From assembly GCA_029974875.1 (NCBI GenBank), contig JARKQP010000926.1, positions 1 through 34,856 on the forward strand: 34,856 nt of DNA, given 5' to 3'. The notes below the pieces were generated by a model, which did no database searches, was not told the DNA's origin, and worked only from the letters and a program-made list of their open reading frames with translations. The stretch's first letter is position 1. The number at the start of each line of letters is the position of its first letter. Below are positions 25,427-34,225 of the stretch, piece after piece. The DNA is from Mobilitalea sp. (GTDB lineage Bacteria > Bacillota_A > Clostridia > Lachnospirales > Lachnospiraceae). Made by a program: the position numbers and the translations under genes.

Positions 25427-26785
25427 ATGCAATATGTATGCAAGAATACACGTAATCCGATATTACCGCTGGAGTATCACGTTCCAGATAGCGAGGCTCA
25501 TTTGATGCCGGATGGTAAGTTATACATCTATGGAAGCTATGATGACTATGACTGGGATAATGTTTTCTGTAGTGAGAAATATCATGTTGTATCCACAGCG
25601 GATATGAAGGAGTGGACATTTCATGAGGTATCCTTTGAAGGGAAAGATGTACCGTGGTTTAAAGACCCGAGTGCACCGAAGTATCAGGGCATAGACTGGA
25701 CTAAGCCGACCCCATTTATGTTAAAAACGCATGACGGTCTTGATTTGACAGCAGAAAATGAAAAATATGAAATGGTTAATGAAGTAGACATGCCAGCTCT
25801 TCTATTTGCACCGGATTGTATCCATCGTGATGGGAAATATTATCTGTACTTTTGTATGGTGGATAATAGTGAGGGTGTAGCAGTATCTGATAAACCTATG
25901 GGGCCTTTTACCAATCCGATTCAGTTGCCTTGTGGAGGGATTGATCCGGCAATCTTTATTGATGAGGATGGACAGGCATATTATTACTGGGGACAGCTCT
26001 TTTCACATGGTGTAAAGCTGAACCCCGATATGATATCTTTTGATGAATCACAAATCGTAGATAATCTTGTGACAGAAGAGGACCATTATTTTCATGAAGG
26101 TTCTTCCATGAGAAAAATTGGAGATACCTACTACTATGTATATGCAGATATGGAGAGAGGAAAACCGACTTCTCTTGGCTATTCGACCAGCAAATCACCG
26201 TTGGGGCCTTTTACTTATCGCGGTATTATCATAGATAATGATGGGTGTGATCCTGCAAGTTGGAATAATCATGGCTCTATAGAGTGTTTTAATGGTCAGT
26301 GGTATGTGTTTTATCACCGTAACAGCAGAGGTGTTCAAAAGAATCGTAGACTGTGTATTGAGAAAATAGCAATCTTAGAGGATGGAACCATTCCAGAAGT
26401 TAAGATGACCTCTCAGGGAATAGGAGAGCCTTTTGGTCCAGAGGAACTGGTTTATGGCTATCAGGCATGTGGTCTGACAGGGATCGCACGAATTGATCTT
26501 GATGGTAATGGAAGCGAGTGGATTACTGGAATTTCGGATGGCGATACCGCCGTATTTCGTTATGTTAAGAACAAAGATGGATGGAAAAAAGCAGAGATAA
26601 AAGCGCAAGGTAGTGGAAGGATAAAAATTTTACTGGATGAGGTGGAAGCAGGTCTAGCCATTGTTAAAGATGGTGAAAGTGAGACGGTGGCACTACATTG
26701 TAACTTAGTTCAAACTGAACTGGAACTGAAATTGGTATTTGAAAATCCTGAGGATTTAAATCTGATCAGTATTCAATTGTTTTAA
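25427..26785 (+). CDS. GH43 family glycosidase (arabinofuranosidase/xylosidase-like), intracellular
   Basis: Inverting exo-glycosidase that typically releases alpha-L-arabinofuranose or beta-D-xylose. The start is ATG 25427 with AAGGAG 25412-25417; a TTG six bases earlier is too close to that site. The 452-residue protein has the five-bladed propeller domain (about 1-320). Its candidate catalytic triad is visible: base D21 (VPDSEAH), pKa modulator D173 (GGIDPAIFID) and acid E224 (FHEGSSM). A C-terminal domain of about 125 residues (from about GFGPEELV, approximate) resembles the CBM6-like beta domain fused to some GH43 enzymes. There is no signal peptide. Its position between the permeases and GH3-2 ties it to the same imported ligand. 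Subfamily cannot be assigned safely. Confidence 0.9.
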   Translation: MQYVCKNTRNPILPLEYHVPDSEAHLMPDGKLYIYGSYDDYDWDNVFCSEKYHVVSTADMKEWTFHEVSFEGKDVPWFKDPSAPKYQGIDWTKPTPFMLKTHDGLDLTAENEKYEMVNEVDMPALLFAPDCIHRDGKYYLYFCMVDNSEGVAVSDKPMGPFTNPIQLPCGGIDPAIFIDEDGQAYYYWGQLFSHGVKLNPDMISFDESQIVDNLVTEEDHYFHEGSSMRKIGDTYYYVYADMERGKPTSLGYSTSKSPLGPFTYRGIIIDNDGCDPASWNNHGSIECFNGQWYVFYHRNSRGVQKNRRLCIEKIAILEDGTIPEVKMTSQGIGEPFGPEELVYGYQACGLTGIARIDLDGNGSEWITGISDGDTAVFRYVKNKDGWKKAEIKAQGSGRIKILLDEVEAGLAIVKDGESETVALHCNLVQTELELKLVFENPEDLNLISIQLF

Positions 26786-26799
26786 GATAATAAAAGAAA

Positions 26800-26878
26800 A
26801 GACCCCAAAATTCCAGTTGCTAATCAGATGCTATAGAAGTAGAAGCTGGAACTTTCATATAAGAGAGGTCTCTATTTT
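26800..26878 (+). terminator. Hairpin with T-rich end between GH43 and GH3-2
   Basis: AGACC (26800-26804) pairs with GGTCT (26867-26871) and, inside, TTCCAG (26811-26816) with CTGGAA (26846-26851). A small GAGA/CTCT hairpin and TATTTT follow. This may be a partial terminator in the operon or mark an internal transcript end. The gap between GH43 and GH3-2 is 198 bases, the widest in locus C after the importer. No firm promoter was found in it. Confidence 0.45.
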
Positions 26879-26983
26879 AACGCTTATTGTTTTTATCACA
26901 AAAGCAGGATATCTGGAGTAGTGGCTACCGTATATGGAAAGTGAGATAGAAGAGTATTATCAGTAAGAAAGGAAAAATGGCTG

Positions 26984-29275
26984 ATGGAAATAAAAAATAT
27001 AAAAGAGCTAGTTAATAAGATGACTTTGGAAGAAAAAGCAAGCCTGTGTTCAGGACATGATTTTTGGCACACGAAGGGTATCGAGCGTCTGGGTATCCCG
27101 TCGTTAATGGTAACAGATGGTCCTCATGGGCTTAGAAAACAAAATGATGCAGCCGATAATCTTGGAATCAATGACAGCATTAAGGCGGTTTGCTTCCCAG
27201 CAGGGTGTGCAACGGCATCCAGCTTTGATAGAGAATTGGTTGCCATGCTTGGAGAAACACTGGGAGAAGAATGTCAGGCAGAAAAGGTCAGCACAATTTT
27301 AGGGCCGGCTATGAATATTAAACGCTCCCCATTATGCGGACGTAATTTTGAATATTATTCTGAGGATCCACTTGTATCAACAGAAATGGCAGGTGCACTT
27401 GTCCGAGGTGTACAGAGCAAAAATATTGGAACCAGCCCAAAGCATTTCATGGCGAATAATCAGGAGTATCATCGAATGACCAGTTCTTCTGAAATGGATG
27501 AGCGAACAATGCGGGAAATCTACCTTGCGTCCTTTGAGGGGATGGTTAAGAAGGAAAAACCATGGACAATCATGAATTCCTATAATAAGCTGAATGGCAC
27601 CTATCTTTGTGAACATAGAGAAATGTTGACAGATATTCTTCGTAAGGAATGGGGATTTGACGGTTATGTTATGACAGATTGGGGCGCAATGAATGAACGT
27701 GTGGAGGCGCTGAAGGCGGGATGCAATCTGGAGATGCCATCCTGTGGAGGAGCCACAGATGCGGAAATCGTGGCAGCAGTGCAGAATAGAACACTGGATG
27801 AGTCTGTTCTGGATACGTCCTGTGAGGAATTCTTGAATATTGTTTTAAGATATAAGGAAAATCTTGATGAAACTGCAGTATTTCAGTATGAGAGAGACCA
27901 TGAGATCGCCCGTCAAGTGGAGGAAGAGTGTATTGTTCTTTTAAAAAATGAAGATGCAATTCTTCCGCTGTCACCGGATAAAAATGCTGTTTTTATTGGA
28001 AAATATGCAAAAATACCACGTTATCAGGGTGGGGGAAGCTCCCATATCAACAGCTTTAAGGTCGAGTCAGCACTGGATGCAGTGGGAGTTATAGAGAATG
28101 TTAGCAAAGCAAATATCACCTTTGCACAGGGATTTAACGATGCAGAGGATAAAGTGGATGAAACGTTAATGGCAGAAGCGGTTGAGGCCGCCAAACGTGC
28201 CGAAATTGCAGTAATCTTTGCAGGGCTTCCGGATAATTTCGAATCCGAGGGCTACGATCGGAAACATATGTGTATGCCAAACTGCCAGAATCAGTTGATT
28301 GAGGCCGTGGCGGCAGTTCAGCCAAATATCGTTGTTGTACTTCATAATGGTGCGCCTGTTGAGATGCCATGGATTGGCAAGGTAAAAGCAGTGCTGGAAG
28401 CATATCTTGGCGGACAGGCGGTCGGCGCAGCTGTAGTTAATGTGTTATATGGAAATGTAAATCCCAGCGGACATCTGGCAGAGACATTTCCACTTCGTTT
28501 ACAGGACACACCATGTTATCTGAATTATGGCGGAGAACACGACAAATCTGTTTATTCCGAAGGCGTATTTGTAGGATATCGCTATTATATATCAAAGGAT
28601 ATGGAAGTGCTGTTCCCATTTGGACATGGACTGTCCTACACAACATTTGCTTATAGCAATCTTACCGTAGACAAAGAAAGCGTGAAAGAAAGCGAAAAAT
28701 TGACCGTATCGGTTGATGTGACAAATACCGGTTCCCGTACAGGCAAAGAGGTTGTTCAACTTTACGTGGCAGCAAAGGGAGGCACCATTATCCGTCCAGT
28801 GAGAGAGCTGAGAGGATTCGAGAAAATAGAACTTGCGCCAGGGGAGACGAAGACGGTGCAGTTATTACTGGATAACCGATCCTACGCATACTGGAGTACA
28901 GAGCTTCATGATTGGCATGTGGAAAGTGGTGAATATGAGATTCAAATTGGAAGAAACGCACAGGAAGTAGTGCTTTCCTGTTCCATACATGTTGTATCAG
29001 AAGTCAATATTCCGAAAGTATTTACCCTCAATTCTACCATAGGAGAGATCGTGGCAGATCCAAAAGGAAATGCGATTTTTGAGCAAGCGATGGCATCGAT
29101 GATGGGCGGAGATGCTCAGGTAGTGGCAGAACAATCTCAGGGCGGGGATTCTGCTATCAGCAATGAAATGATGGCGGCCACGATGGAAGCAATGCCGCTC
29201 AGACAGCTTATCAGTTTTGCGCCCGGAGTAACAAAAGAAACATTGAATCCGTTAATTATGGCGTTAAATGATTAA
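26984..29275 (+). CDS. GH3 beta-glycosidase 2 (beta-glucosidase-like)
   Basis: Retaining exo-beta-glycosidase, paralogue of the GH3 at 14509. The 763-residue protein starts at ATG 26984 (AAAGGA 10 bases upstream). It shows the same N-terminal core (MTLEEKASLCSGHDFWHTKG, DGPHGLRKQN), the nucleophile D232 in VMTDWGAM, KHFMANNQE, and GGGSSHINS in the second domain. A fibronectin-like domain with GKEVVQLYVAAKGG and a C-terminal tail (residues about 660-763) follow; the tail is Met/Ala/Glu-rich and different from that of paralogue 1. No signal peptide is present, so it works in the cytoplasm. It overlaps in role with GH3-1 but belongs to the ABC-linked operon and probably acts after GH43 or GH78-3. 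Confidence 0.92.
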   Translation: MEIKNIKELVNKMTLEEKASLCSGHDFWHTKGIERLGIPSLMVTDGPHGLRKQNDAADNLGINDSIKAVCFPAGCATASSFDRELVAMLGETLGEECQAEKVSTILGPAMNIKRSPLCGRNFEYYSEDPLVSTEMAGALVRGVQSKNIGTSPKHFMANNQEYHRMTSSSEMDERTMREIYLASFEGMVKKEKPWTIMNSYNKLNGTYLCEHREMLTDILRKEWGFDGYVMTDWGAMNERVEALKAGCNLEMPSCGGATDAEIVAAVQNRTLDESVLDTSCEEFLNIVLRYKENLDETAVFQYERDHEIARQVEEECIVLLKNEDAILPLSPDKNAVFIGKYAKIPRYQGGGSSHINSFKVESALDAVGVIENVSKANITFAQGFNDAEDKVDETLMAEAVEAAKRAEIAVIFAGLPDNFESEGYDRKHMCMPNCQNQLIEAVAAVQPNIVVVLHNGAPVEMPWIGKVKAVLEAYLGGQAVGAAVVNVLYGNVNPSGHLAETFPLRLQDTPCYLNYGGEHDKSVYSEGVFVGYRYYISKDMEVLFPFGHGLSYTTFAYSNLTVDKESVKESEKLTVSVDVTNTGSRTGKEVVQLYVAAKGGTIIRPVRELRGFEKIELAPGETKTVQLLLDNRSYAYWSTELHDWHVESGEYEIQIGRNAQEVVLSCSIHVVSEVNIPKVFTLNSTIGEIVADPKGNAIFEQAMASMMGGDAQVVAEQSQGGDSAISNEMMAATMEAMPLRQLISFAPGVTKETLNPLIMALND

Positions 29276-29301
29276 AAACAATAAGAATGGAGGTTATTAT
29301 T

Positions 29302-32097
29302 ATGGAGATAGTACAGATTACCTGTGAATCTATGAAGAATCCAATTTCAGTTACTACGCAAACACCTACTTTTTCATGGAAAATAATATCTGAGCAGAAT
29401 AATGTATTTCAGGAGGCATATCAGCTGATTGTTTCTCAGGAAGGGAAAGGCATCGTCTGGGATAGTGGAATCGTAAAAGAAACTGACACAGTAGGTATCC
29501 TTTATGCAGGAGAGCCGTTGGAGTCATGTTCCCGATATCGGTATCAAATAACCATATGGAATAATATAGGGGAACAGGTTTCCAGTAGTGAGTGTTATTT
29601 TGAAACAGCATTTTTCCATTATAGTGAATGGAGTGGTGCAAAATGGATCGAACCGGAAGCACTTCCCCAGCTTAAGGAAAATCCACTAAAACAAGCATAC
29701 CAAGAGTGGCAGGATATTGTGGAAGCAATGATGCGTGGAGAAGCAACAGAAATGCGGCTGGAAGGAGATATTCTGGAGTCGTTACCATTGGAGCCATATG
29801 ATCCGGCTGTACGCATGAGAAAATCTTTTTCCTGTAAAGGAGGAATTCAGAGGGCAAGATTATACGTTACGGCACATGGAATTTATGATGTTAGAATTAA
29901 TGGAAAAGAGGTTACCGATGCACTTTTAAACCCTGGATTTACGACCTATGACAAGAGAATCCTATATCAGGTATATGAAGTAGAGGATCTGTTAAGTGAT
30001 GAAAATGCCATTTCTGTTACAATTGCAGACGGATGGTATAAGGGAAAGATTGCTATTGGACGTGGTTGTGAATACGGAGAGGTTCTGGGACTCCTGCTGA
30101 AGCTGGTAATCTGGTATGAAAATGGAGAGACTCAGTTGATAGAAAGCGATCAGAGCTGGAACTATAGTTACGACGGTCCGGTTCAAACTGCAGATTTGTT
30201 TCTTGGAGAGGTGTATGATGCTACAAAAGATGATGGCGACCCATCCTTAGTAACTCATGATGCGAATAATTGGAAGCCGGTCTATGTGAAAGAAGGAGCA
30301 GATGAGAAGCTTGAAGCTCAAATATATCCTCCGGTACGCATCTTTCAGGAAGTGCCTGCTGTGAAAGTATGGACAGCACCAAATGGTGACACACTTGTAG
30401 ATTTTGGACAAAATCTTGCAGGAATGCTCCGCGTAGAGATTGTAGGAAGTGCAGGAGAATGTATAACGTTTGAACACGGGGAGACATTGGATAAGGACGG
30501 AAATTATTTTTACATTTTTTCGGAAAGCAACAAAGCACAAAAAGATGTTTATATTTGTAAAGGTGAGAATACGGAAATCTATCAACCTAAATTTACCTAT
30601 CATGGATTTCGGTATGTACGTGTAACTGGAGGGAAAGAATGGACAAAAGAACAGTTTACGGCATTGGCAATCAGTTCCGATAATATGGTGACGGGAACAT
30701 TTAACTGTTCAGATGAGAAAATGAATCGTCTGCAGCAGAATATTTACTGGAGTCAGCGTTCTAATAATATAGCAATTCCTACGGATTGTCCCACAAGAGA
30801 GAAAGCTGGGTGGACGGGTGATGTTGTTGTATATGGTGCAACGGCTTTGTTCAATCAGGAGATGACAGCTTTTTACAAAGATTGGCTTAAGAGCATCCGA
30901 ACCGAGCAGGGAGAGAGTGGACATATTTTTGGAACAGTGCCCCAGATTAAAAGCTATGTTTCTCAGGCACAAGCCGGTTCTCTGGGATGGGGAGATGTTA
31001 TTCTGACACTTCCGTGGCAATTGTATCAGTTGTATGGAGAAAAGACAGTTCTGAAAGAAAACTACGAGGCAATGGGAAAATGGTTATATGCAATGGAACA
31101 GGCTGCTTATGAATTGCCGAATGCTTATAATACATTAGGTCAACAAAATGCATTTTCGGATCAGCTGGAAGGTAGACGGTTAGAAAATCAGCATTATTTA
31201 ATTAATTCAGGATTTCACTTTGGCGATTGGATTATTCCAAGTGTAGTAAATGAACAAGGCTTTTCCGATGGTCCGGCATCTGCCTTTTTGACAATGAATT
31301 ATGCGGATACCAGTCTACTCGCACATATTGCAGATTTATATGCAGAAATTTCAGAAATTCTGGGCTACTTTGATAATGCAAAAAAATATCATCAATATGC
31401 AAATCGTGTAAGAGAAGCGTTTACAGAAGAATATGTAACAAAAGACCAGCGATTAGGGCAGGAAATGCAGGGGAATTATATTCTTGCATTAAAGTACAAA
31501 ATGGTACCCGAAGACATTGCAAAAGCATTTGCAAAAAGATTGAATGAATTGATTACTCAAAATGAATTCCGTCTTGATACCGGATTTATGTCGACACCAC
31601 ATCTTCTTGATGTCTTGTGTGATTACGGCCATCAGGATACTGCATGGAAGGTACTGTTTCAGAAGGAGTGCCCATCCTGGCTTTATGAGATTGAAAAGGG
31701 AGCAACAACGATATGGGAAAACTGGGATGCAATTCGCCAGGATGGGGCAATAGGTGAGTGCTCTTTTAACCATTATGCATTTGGATGTGTTGGTGATTTC
31801 CTGTATCGAAGAGCCCTAGGTATCCAGAATGCCGGTGTTGGATATGATCAGATTCTGATTGCTCCGGAATATAATATTCCGCTGAATAAGGTGGAAGGTT
31901 CTTATGATAGTGTTAGAGGAAAGATACAGCTTTGCTGGGAAAAAGCTGGAGAAGAAATCCATATCTCCGGCAGCATTCCGGCTAATACCAATGCCCTTTT
32001 GTGTTTGCCGAACGGCGAAAGAAAAACACTTGGTAATGGAAAATTTACAATTAACGTAACCGCGAAAGGAGATCAGTTATGTGTGAACAGAATTTAA
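29302..32097 (+). CDS. GH78 alpha-L-rhamnosidase 3, with an unusual insert
   Basis: Hydrolyses terminal alpha-L-rhamnose in the cytoplasm. The start is ATG 29302 (GGAGG 29289-29293, spacing 8). An ATG at 29287 lies inside that binding site and is rejected. The 931-residue protein has the GH78 domain order, with TAHGIYDVRINGKEV in the N domain, LVDFGQNLAGML, and a catalytic barrel with DCPTREKAGWTGD (likely general acid E500) and TTIWENWDAI (likely general base E806). The acid motif differs from DCPQR(S/D)ER in the other two GH78 enzymes. Between about residues 117 and 170 it has an extra charged helical stretch (EALPQLKENPLKQAYQEWQD and onward) absent from the other two. It ends locus C and is followed by a small ORF and a hairpin. 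Confidence 0.92.
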   Translation: MEIVQITCESMKNPISVTTQTPTFSWKIISEQNNVFQEAYQLIVSQEGKGIVWDSGIVKETDTVGILYAGEPLESCSRYRYQITIWNNIGEQVSSSECYFETAFFHYSEWSGAKWIEPEALPQLKENPLKQAYQEWQDIVEAMMRGEATEMRLEGDILESLPLEPYDPAVRMRKSFSCKGGIQRARLYVTAHGIYDVRINGKEVTDALLNPGFTTYDKRILYQVYEVEDLLSDENAISVTIADGWYKGKIAIGRGCEYGEVLGLLLKLVIWYENGETQLIESDQSWNYSYDGPVQTADLFLGEVYDATKDDGDPSLVTHDANNWKPVYVKEGADEKLEAQIYPPVRIFQEVPAVKVWTAPNGDTLVDFGQNLAGMLRVEIVGSAGECITFEHGETLDKDGNYFYIFSESNKAQKDVYICKGENTEIYQPKFTYHGFRYVRVTGGKEWTKEQFTALAISSDNMVTGTFNCSDEKMNRLQQNIYWSQRSNNIAIPTDCPTREKAGWTGDVVVYGATALFNQEMTAFYKDWLKSIRTEQGESGHIFGTVPQIKSYVSQAQAGSLGWGDVILTLPWQLYQLYGEKTVLKENYEAMGKWLYAMEQAAYELPNAYNTLGQQNAFSDQLEGRRLENQHYLINSGFHFGDWIIPSVVNEQGFSDGPASAFLTMNYADTSLLAHIADLYAEISEILGYFDNAKKYHQYANRVREAFTEEYVTKDQRLGQEMQGNYILALKYKMVPEDIAKAFAKRLNELITQNEFRLDTGFMSTPHLLDVLCDYGHQDTAWKVLFQKECPSWLYEIEKGATTIWENWDAIRQDGAIGECSFNHYAFGCVGDFLYRRALGIQNAGVGYDQILIAPEYNIPLNKVEGSYDSVRGKIQLCWEKAGEEIHISGSIPANTNALLCLPNGERKTLGNGKFTINVTAKGDQLCVNRI

Positions 32098-32138
32098 ATT
32101 TTGAAGAAGCATGAAACAAGTGAAAAGGGGAGCGCATT

Positions 32139-32312
32139 TTGAAAGCTAATTTTGGCGGCCTTTGCCATTTTGATATCCCTGCTTCAGCCATTGCAGGTGT
32201 TTTGGCATTAGCTTTCCTATGGCTCGGCGACACAGCAAAGCAGCATGAAAGTATTGCCCGGGATTTAATCGAGCGCTGTGAACAGTATTCCCCAGGTGAT
32301 GTTACATCTTAG
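32139..32312 (+). CDS. Unidentified 57-residue ORF or gene remnant
   Basis: An open frame from TTG 32139 to TAG 32310-32312 encodes 57 residues, with AAGGGGAG a few bases upstream. The product has a hydrophobic stretch (FDIPASAIAGVLALAFLWLG) followed by a polar helical tail (DTAKQHESIARDLIERCEQY). The DNA looks more GC-rich than the preceding GH78 gene, which suggests a different origin. I do not recognise the family. It reads more like the C-terminal end of a longer membrane or enzyme protein left after deletion than a random frame, and a stop codon at 32121 closes the frame upstream. Confidence 0.35.
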   Translation: MKANFGGLCHFDIPASAIAGVLALAFLWLGDTAKQHESIARDLIERCEQYSPGDVTS

Positions 32313-32365
32313 ATTAAAAAGATATATAAGACAGCAGATTTATATATATATTATTGAGTTGAAAA

Positions 32366-32436
32366 TGGAAAGGCACGCAGCCTTATAAAACAAACGAACC
32401 ATTGGTTGCATTAATTTTTTTATAAGGCTGCTTTTC
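32366..32436. terminator. Large bidirectional hairpin terminator
   Basis: GCAGCCTTATAAAA (32377-32390) pairs with TTTTATAAGGCTGC (32418-32431), and outer GGAAA/TTTCC extends it. An inner AACC/GGTT hairpin sits in the loop. Ts follow on the plus strand. It lies between the end of locus C (plus) and the end of the nuclease gene (minus), so it probably terminates both convergent transcripts. The left flank GGAAAGGCACG shares its first 10 bases with the leader element core. Confidence 0.65.
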
Positions 32437-32450
32437 CATAGTTTTGACAC

Positions 32451-32468
32451 GGTGCCTTGCACCTTTTT
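32451..32468. repeat. Short palindromic repeat with T run
   Basis: GGTGC (32451-32455) and GCACC (32459-32463) flank CTT, followed by TTTTT. A related sequence, ACGGTGCCTGGCA, recurs near 33877-33888. Short GGTGCC-type palindromes of this kind are dispersed in many Clostridia genomes. It may act as a second terminator for locus C. Confidence 0.4.
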
Positions 32469-32479
32469 GTTTGTTGGGA

Positions 32480-33310
32480 TCATTTCAGACCAAACTCCTG
32501 GAATAATTCTTTTTGAAAGTCTTTATCTTTCGTACTCTGGATTAGGTCCCCGATACGGTTTGCTTCAATAAGTTTTTGAATTAGAATGTTTACTCTCTCT
32601 GTACCCTTCTCAATTCCCTGCTGGATGCCTTGTTCGATTCCTTCTTGATACTTTTCTCTGTCACGCATCAATAATGTCATGTATTCCACCTCCATTTCTT
32701 TACTGGATCGAACCCTGATCACTCTTTCATGTAGCATTCTGATCAATGGGCTCTCCGTTTTGGCAGCCTGTTCCTCTGTTGAATTCTCCAGGTATCTGAA
32801 AAACTCCATCAGCTCACTGCCTACATCATCTAGGCTGCCCCTTGTATTTAAAAATAGTTTTGTGGTTCCATCCTCCAGCTTCAAGGAGCTGTCTTCCAGG
32901 CAGCAGTTCTCATAGGTATAAATATGCCTTCCCTTTCCAAAGGGATCAAAGGTACACAGGAAGATTACATAGCTCATCTTCAGTTCAGTATATTCTTCTC
33001 CTTTATCAATCACATCAAGGTCTATCATTCCCTGATAGTACCGGCTGCGTTTGGGCATATCCTTCTTGTTTACCCGTTGCATCTCCACATTATAAATTGT
33101 GTGCTTTTCATCCTTCACATATACATCCAGCCGGATTGCCTTGCTCTCCAGGAGCAGGTCAATTATCTTCTGTTCCTGCATGAAGATGACCTTTTCGATG
33201 GGCATCCCCAATATGACCTCTAATACAGCCCTGCAGACCTGTTCATCGTCCATCACTCTGACAAACATATAATCATTGCTTAAATTAACTTCTTCCAGTA
33301 ATGACATCAT
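32480..33310 (-). CDS. Rpn family PD-(D/E)XK nuclease (recombination-promoting nuclease / putative transposase)
   Basis: A DNA endonuclease-type protein of the Rpn group, associated with RecA-independent recombination and gene transfer. The 276-residue protein opens with the family's NDYMFVRVMDD segment, followed by the PD-(D/E)XK core: D62 (RLDVYVKD) and E76-x-Q78 (YNVEMQ). RSRYYQGMIDLDVIDKG and SYVIFLCTFDPFGKG follow, both typical. The C-terminal region has the family's QG-repeat, EGIEQGIQQGIEKG, and a helical end. GGAG precedes the first ATG; ATG 33307 is an equally good start. It has its own promoter at 33370-33398. The group often lies beside genomic breakpoints. Whether this copy is active cannot be told, but the core residues are intact. 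Confidence 0.88.
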   Translation of the reverse strand: MMSLLEEVNLSNDYMFVRVMDDEQVCRAVLEVILGMPIEKVIFMQEQKIIDLLLESKAIRLDVYVKDEKHTIYNVEMQRVNKKDMPKRSRYYQGMIDLDVIDKGEEYTELKMSYVIFLCTFDPFGKGRHIYTYENCCLEDSSLKLEDGTTKLFLNTRGSLDDVGSELMEFFRYLENSTEEQAAKTESPLIRMLHERVIRVRSSKEMEVEYMTLLMRDREKYQEGIEQGIQQGIEKGTERVNILIQKLIEANRIGDLIQSTKDKDFQKELFQEFGLK

Positions 33311-33369
33311 ACTCTCCTATCCCTAATATATGCCCTGCTCAGGTTGGGTTGATTCATCACTGTAACTAT

Positions 33370-33398
33370 ATTATAGAACCTTTCCGTGATAAATACAA
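33370..33398 (-). promoter_or_regulatory. Promoter of the Rpn nuclease gene
   Basis: On the minus strand TTGTAT (plus 33393-33398) and TATAAT (33370-33375) are separated by exactly 17 bases. It is positioned about 60 bases before the start codon at 33310. Both hexamers are near consensus. Confidence 0.7.
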
Positions 33399-33996
33399 CC
33401 AAAAAGCAGCTTTCTCTTACCTGCTGATCCGTTACTTCATGAATTCCTATTGCGGTAAATCGTTACGGGTGATACATTGGCAGAAATGCCTGAAGCTGCA
33501 AAGTACAGCTAAAATTTAACATGATAAAAGATATAACCGTTTCCTATTGGGACAAAAGTAAATCCCGGAAACAAAATGCATAGCATAAAATATACCATCT
33601 TTACGGAAGTAAAAGCATCCTGATGAATGCTATTATAACAGCGCATTATATAAAAATCCAGTGTTTTTGGTTCGGGAAAGTAACGAAATATAAGCGTTTT
33701 TTTGTCAGATATGAACAATGATCGGTATTATCAACGCTATTCGATATGGTAATTCCATCCTCATCCTATAGATAGAAGGGCAAGCATTCATGATTGTCCC
33801 AGGCCAATGGATTGATTATTTCCTAATTACCATAAGTACAGCATAGCGTAAGATTTGGAGTAAGCTGATTTTAATACGGTGCCTGGCAATTTTTTGCCGG
33901 AGTTTACATTATGCGTTATTTGAATCGTGCAATAGGAATTGAATATTGTAACAGGTGTTTTTCTTATATGATAATGTTACAGGTGTCTTTTTGATA
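33399..33996. other. Long intergenic region without recognisable genes
   Basis: No frame here has coding character; the longest (33509-33718, minus) has low-complexity composition and no binding site. Visible structure: a small GGCAA/TTGCC hairpin (33885-33898), a GGTGCCTGGCA repeat fragment next to it, and a two-copy degenerate direct repeat around TGTAACAGGTGT (33947) and TGTTACAGGTGT (33974) followed by T runs. The AT-rich composition and lack of coding would fit a former gene or insertion scar. Confidence 0.5.
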
Positions 33997-34025
33997 TTTA
34001 CAGTATAGATGTCCCATAGTATAAT
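33997..34025 (+). promoter_or_regulatory. Strong promoter upstream of the AllA-like gene
   Basis: TTTACA (33997-34002) and TATAAT (34020-34025) with a 17-base spacer. A start near 34032 gives a 5' untranslated leader of about 248 bases, unusually long. The leader ends in the recurrent element and also holds a GGAAG/CTTCC hairpin (about 34190-34210) and a TACTGGTA direct repeat. Confidence 0.6.
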
Positions 34026-34225
34026 GTGCATATAATAATACGTTATATATAAGATAACTTCTCAAAATTATAACCTACTGGTATTAACATAGATTGTAAA
34101 TCAGATACTGGTAGCTTTGAAAAAAGAGGACGTTTATAAAAAGAGGATCAAGCTTAAAGATTCCGGGAAGTTATGCTGATATTAAGGGAAGGTTGAAAGA
34201 AAGTCACTTCCAAACTATTTATTAA

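Noticed and set aside
26977..27015. Out-of-frame 12-codon ORF starting at ATG 26977, seven bases before the GH3-2 start
   Set aside because: The ATG is three bases from AAAGGA, too close, while GH3-2 at 26984 has the acceptable 10-base spacing and the conserved N-terminus. Translational coupling remains possible but unsupported.
33509..33718. Minus-strand 69-codon frame in the long intergenic region
   Set aside because: Low-complexity, Phe/Tyr-rich translation of AT-rich DNA, no binding site.
34026..34225. T-box or known metabolite riboswitch in the long leader
   Set aside because: No T-box AGGGTGGNACCGCG motif and no recognisable core of common riboswitch classes was seen.
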